This document shows, in pieces, positions 61,219-64,000 of a stretch of 64,000 bases of DNA; positions within the stretch are counted from its first letter, which is position 1; every line of letters begins with the position of its first letter. The DNA is taken from positions 89,763-153,762 of the forward strand of contig NZ_FWFF01000013.1 of assembly GCF_900163715.1 (NCBI RefSeq). Reading direction: 5' to 3'. Position numbers and translations under genes: made by a program. The stretch comes from Brevibacterium yomogidense (GTDB lineage Bacteria; Actinomycetota; Actinomycetes; Actinomycetales; Brevibacteriaceae). Under the pieces are notes generated by a model that saw nothing but the letters and a program-made list of their open reading frames with translations, had not been told where the DNA came from and did no database searches.

Positions 61219-62046
61219 TTGACTCTCACAGCTCACACCGGACTCACCCTGCCGGCGATCGGACTGGGCACGTACGGCCTCCGCGGATTCGCCGGTTCGG
61301 ACGCCGTCCGGACTGCGATGGAGACCGGCTATCGCCTCGTGGATTCCGCCTTCAACTACGAGAACGAGGCCGCGATCGCCGTCGGCTGCCGCGCGTCGTC
61401 CGTCGACCGCTCCGAGGTCCTGTTCACCACGAAGCTGGCCGGTCGGCACCATGCGTATGACAAGGCCACGACTGCGGTGGAGGAATCAGTCCTCCGCAGC
61501 GGGCTGGGACATCTCGACCTCGTCCTCATCCATTGGCCCAACCCGTCGCAGGGCCTCTTCGTCGAGGCCTGGAAGGCACTCATCGACGCGAGGGAGCGCG
61601 GACTCATCCGCCACATCGGCGTGTCGAACTTCCTCCCCGAGCACTTGGAGACGCTCGAGGAGGAGACCGGCGTCCGGCCGGAGGTCAACCAGATCGAGCT
61701 CCACCCGTACTTCGCGCAGGAGGATGCGCTCGCATTCCACACGGAGAAGGGCATCATCACGCAGGCGTGGAGCCCGATCGGCAGGGCGGGCAGCCTCCTG
61801 GACGAAGCGCCGATCGTCGACACCGCGGCGGCCCACGGCATCACGCCGACGCAGGCGGTGCTGGCCTGGCACGTGCGGCGCGGAGCCCTGCCCCTGCCGA
61901 AGTCCGCGGACGCGAAGCGACAGGCGGAGAACCTCGCCGCGGCCGAGGTCGTCCTCACGGATGACGAGGTCGCCGCCATCTCCTCGCTGTCGCGGATCGA
62001 TGGACGCCGCAGGAACCAGGATCCCGCAGTCTACGAGGAGTTCTGA
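61219..62046 (+). CDS. Aldo/keto reductase
   Basis: A 275-residue NADPH-dependent TIM-barrel reductase, similar to 2,5-diketo-D-gluconate reductases. The catalytic tetrad is visible: Asp in YRLVDSAF, Tyr in NYENEAA, Lys in LFTTKLAG, His in VLIHWPNPS. GVSNFLPEHLETL, NQIELHPYFAQ and LPKSADAKRQAENLAA are typical family motifs. The TTG at 61219 is preferred, with GGAAGGG 9 nt upstream and the fold starting at once; an ATG at 61180 has no ribosome site. The natural carbonyl substrate is unknown. Confidence 0.9.
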   Translation: MTLTAHTGLTLPAIGLGTYGLRGFAGSDAVRTAMETGYRLVDSAFNYENEAAIAVGCRASSVDRSEVLFTTKLAGRHHAYDKATTAVEESVLRSGLGHLDLVLIHWPNPSQGLFVEAWKALIDARERGLIRHIGVSNFLPEHLETLEEETGVRPEVNQIELHPYFAQEDALAFHTEKGIITQAWSPIGRAGSLLDEAPIVDTAAAHGITPTQAVLAWHVRRGALPLPKSADAKRQAENLAAAEVVLTDDEVAAISSLSRIDGRRRNQDPAVYEEF

Positions 62047-62052
62047 CCACGA

Positions 62053-62775
62053 TCAGGACGAGCGGGCCAGACTGTCCAGGAGGACTGGCAGGGACTCCTG
62101 CAAGTCGCCCCCGATGACCTCGTCTGCCATCTCGTCGAACAGGGTGGACTCCGCATTGACGATGATGGTGCGCGCACCGTGGCGTGCAGCCAGCGGGAAC
62201 AGGCCCGCGACCGGATAGACGCCCAGCCCGGTGCCGACGGCGACCATGACGTCGCAGCTCGATGCCGCAGCGTGCGCAGCATCGATCACAGTGGAATCGA
62301 GCGCTTCCTCGAAGAGAATCGTCGTCGCACGGATGATCCCTCCGCACGCCGGGCAGCGCGGGTCCTGCTCCCCTGCGTGGACACGTGCCACCGCCTCTCC
62401 CATGGGGCCTGTCGCGGCACAGTCCTCGCAGCGCCACGACCGCGCGCTGCCGTGGACCTCCAGCACACGCGCGGAGTCCGACCCCGCCGCCTGATGGAGG
62501 CCGTCCACGTTCTGCGTGATGACCGCGCCGACGTCGTTGTGCGCGGCGAAGTCCGCGATGGCATGGTGAGCCGGTGTGGGGTCTTTGTCCCACACCGCTG
62601 CTTCTGCGCGCATCAGCCACGCTTTGCGCCGCACGTTCTCGTCGCGCAGGTACCACGACAGCGTCGACGTGAGCTCCGCTTCGGGATCCCTGGTCCACAC
62701 CCCCTCAGGACCGCGGAAGTCCGGGATCCCGGCGGCAGTGCTGATGCCTGCACCGGTCAGGAAGACGACGCTCAC
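62053..62775 (-). CDS. cobB: Sir2 family NAD-dependent protein deacylase
   Basis: A 240-residue sirtuin. NAD-binding motifs are FLTGAGISTAAGIPDFRG and ITQNVDGLHQAAG, the catalytic His is in VLEVHGSARSW, and the zinc site has four cysteines (CEDC and CPAC). VAVGTGLGVYPVAGL is the downstream nucleotide segment. The GTG start overlaps the stop of the nitronate-monooxygenase-like gene by 4 bp. It may control protein acylation; the acyl specificity cannot be deduced. Convergent with the aldo/keto reductase (6-nt gap). Confidence 0.93.
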   Translation of the reverse strand: MSVVFLTGAGISTAAGIPDFRGPEGVWTRDPEAELTSTLSWYLRDENVRRKAWLMRAEAAVWDKDPTPAHHAIADFAAHNDVGAVITQNVDGLHQAAGSDSARVLEVHGSARSWRCEDCAATGPMGEAVARVHAGEQDPRCPACGGIIRATTILFEEALDSTVIDAAHAAASSCDVMVAVGTGLGVYPVAGLFPLAARHGARTIIVNAESTLFDEMADEVIGGDLQESLPVLLDSLARSS

Positions 62776-63884
62776 GGCGTGGGCTCCTCACGCTGAGCAC
62801 CGATGTGCGACCGTGCCTGGGGTGCGCCGCCCTCTGGACGGTGGAGCTCCGCGAAACGCTCCACGAGCGACGCAGCGGGTTCCGCCCTGCTGCCGGCGAC
62901 CCCGGTGCCGGACCAGAGGTTCAGCAGCTCCGGATCATCGGTCTGCGCAGCTGCGGCGCGGATGCCTGCGGTGAGAAAGTGGACCTGTGGGTACCCGACC
63001 ACCGCCATATCGTCCATCGCGTGAGTGAACCGATTCACCAGCGCCCGAGCGGGCCGTCCGGTGAACGCGCGGGTCACGATGGTCTCCGATGAGCGCTTCC
63101 CGGCAGCAGCGTCGAGCAGAGCCTGCCGATGGGTGGGCTTCGTCCCCGCTTCGTCTGTCGTCAGGAACAGAGTGCCGACCTGCACCGCAGCAGCACCGGC
63201 GTTAAGGAGCTGCTGAGCAGTCTGTGGCCCGTCGATCCCACCTGCGCCGATGAGCGGAAGGGAGGTGGCATCTGACAGACCTCCCAGGAGGCTTGAGGCT
63301 GAGACGGATTCGGGGTCCGCCGACTGGTCGAACTGGCCGCGATGGCCGCCGGCACCGATCCCTTGGGCGATGAGGATGCCCGCACCATTCGCGTGAGCCT
63401 CCCTGCCTTCTCGCACCGTCGTGACCGTCGCGCCGACGAGGACGCCCACTTCGTGGAGTCGCTCGATCGTGAGGACGTCCGGGAGGCCGAAGGTGAAGGT
63501 GACGACATCGGGTCGGTGATCCATGACGACCGCCAGCTTCTCCCGGTACATGTCGTCCCCGCTGTCAGAAACCGGCGGGACCTCACCGCGGATGTCCTCG
63601 TCGAGCGTCCACGACCGAAGGCCCGTCCGATACGCCTCCACGTCCGCTGGAGAGGGAGTCTGGGCTTCAGGGACGAAGATGTTCACAGACAGAGGTCCGG
63701 ACGACAGCGCCCGGAACTCCTCGATGTCGCGCGAAAGCGCTTCCGCAGAACGATATCCCGCTGCCAGGGATCCCAGACCACCGGCATCGGAGACTGCAGC
63801 CGCCAACGCTGGAGTGGACGGGCCGCCTGCCATCGGAGCCTGGACCACCGGCACTGACAGGGATTCCACGGAGAACGTACTCAT
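62772..63884 (-). CDS. Nitronate monooxygenase family flavoprotein
   Basis: A 370-residue FMN-dependent TIM-barrel enzyme of the NPD/NMO group. It begins VPVVQAPMAGGPSTPALAAA, has GSLAAGYRS, and the flavin-phosphate loop in GIGAGGHRGQFD and LIGAGGIDGPQTAQQLLNAG with GTLFLTTDEAG. It may oxidise nitronates such as propionate-3-nitronate. The ATG at 63884 gives the normal start. There is no ribosome site upstream; instead a TACGAT -10 box ends 6 nt before the ATG, so the mRNA may be leaderless. It is coupled to the sirtuin gene by GTGA. Confidence 0.9.
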   Translation of the reverse strand: MSTFSVESLSVPVVQAPMAGGPSTPALAAAVSDAGGLGSLAAGYRSAEALSRDIEEFRALSSGPLSVNIFVPEAQTPSPADVEAYRTGLRSWTLDEDIRGEVPPVSDSGDDMYREKLAVVMDHRPDVVTFTFGLPDVLTIERLHEVGVLVGATVTTVREGREAHANGAGILIAQGIGAGGHRGQFDQSADPESVSASSLLGGLSDATSLPLIGAGGIDGPQTAQQLLNAGAAAVQVGTLFLTTDEAGTKPTHRQALLDAAAGKRSSETIVTRAFTGRPARALVNRFTHAMDDMAVVGYPQVHFLTAGIRAAAAQTDDPELLNLWSGTGVAGSRAEPAASLVERFAELHRPEGGAPQARSHIGAQREEPTP

Positions 63885-63890
63885 ATCCCC

Positions 63891-63896
63891 ATCGTA
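63891..63896 (-). promoter_or_regulatory. Putative -10 box (TACGAT) for leaderless nitronate-monooxygenase mRNA
   Basis: On the minus strand, TACGAT ends 6 nt upstream of the ATG at 63884, which places the expected transcription start at or next to the A of the start codon. No Shine-Dalgarno sequence lies between. A -35 match is weak. Confidence 0.45.
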
Positions 63897-63957
63897 CTGA
63901 ACCAGCCGGCATAGCCTGGGCGCAGCACCTGCCAGCGGATACACCCTTGTGAATGGG

Positions 63958-63993
63958 TTGAGGGCCTGAAGGTGAGCAACGCTCAAACCCTCA
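63958..63993. terminator. Possible hairpin at the window edge
   Basis: TGAGGG (63959-63964) and CCCTCA (63988-63993) flank an inner TGAGC-AAC-GCTCA pairing. It could end a transcript entering from beyond the window or be part of a longer structure. No gene is visible from 63897 to 64000. Confidence 0.3.
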
Positions 63994-64000
63994 GACCCTC

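Noticed and set aside
1..64000. CRISPR arrays, insertion sequences, prophage genes or attachment sites
   Set aside because: No regularly spaced repeats, transposase, phage structural or phage integrase genes were seen; the only tyrosine recombinase is the housekeeping XerD, and nothing flanks the tRNA-Pro that looks like an att duplication.

Overview
The window is GC-rich DNA, densely packed with genes, from an actinobacterium (Actinomycetota). Family is not resolved; Micrococcales-type relatives are the best guess. The main evidence is gene order. From about 34 to 59 kb the minus strand carries the block TPR protein - HAD phosphatase - small ORF - tlyA - nadK - recN - steA - steB - ... - pyrG - nudix - xerD - parA - scpA - scpB - rluB - tyrA - cmk - der, which matches the conserved actinobacterial block known from mycobacteria (Rv1691-Rv1713). 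A class II DAHP synthase, a GarA-like FHA protein beside gcvH, GTG starts and many ATGA/GTGA start-stop overlaps fit the same picture. No insertion sequence, prophage or CRISPR array was seen.

Layout. 1-4.4 kb (minus): partial threonine aldolase, class II DAHP synthase, bifunctional nuclease, FHA protein and gcvH. 4.5-4.7 kb: tRNA-Pro(GGG) followed by a 21-bp hairpin. 4.7-6.9 kb (minus): tag, alkB and an acyl-CoA thioesterase. 7.0-12.3 kb (plus): a 1310-residue single-module NRPS-like membrane synthetase with the architecture of epsilon-poly-L-lysine synthetase, followed after 5 nt by an M1 metallopeptidase. 12.3-14.2 kb (minus): GNAT and MATE proteins.

14.2-33.4 kb is a lipid or carboxylic-acid catabolism region. 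It holds a single-chain biotin-dependent acyl-CoA carboxylase, two acyl-CoA ligases, a thiolase, three acyl-CoA dehydrogenases (two overlapping, one without the usual catalytic Glu), two SDR dehydrogenases, a five-gene Liv-type ABC importer and a TetR regulator. Two promoters here carry related inverted repeats of GTTGAA-N6-TTCAAC type. This suggests that importer and degradation genes form one TetR-controlled regulon.

33.4-58.8 kb (minus) is the housekeeping block: tRNA modification, ribosome assembly, tyrosine synthesis, chromosome segregation (ScpA/ScpB/ParA/XerD), CTP synthesis, DNA repair (RecN), NAD phosphorylation and cell separation (SteA/SteB). A MraY/WecA-like membrane protein, a MurJ-like flippase and two glycosyltransferases lie between steB and pyrG and look like a glycan assembly and export set. 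The block starts with a TPR protein carrying a roughly 250-residue Arg/Asp/Gly-rich disordered N-terminus. 59-64 kb: an LPXTG-anchored surface protein and an aldo/keto reductase (plus), then a sirtuin and a nitronate-monooxygenase-like protein (minus).

The most interesting item is the polylysine-synthetase-like gene with its coupled M1 peptidase. A hand-derived A-domain specificity code (D A E S I G T V V K) resembles the known Lys code, so the pair may make and trim or detoxify a cationic homopolymer. Function calls rest on reading motifs by eye; no database search was run.
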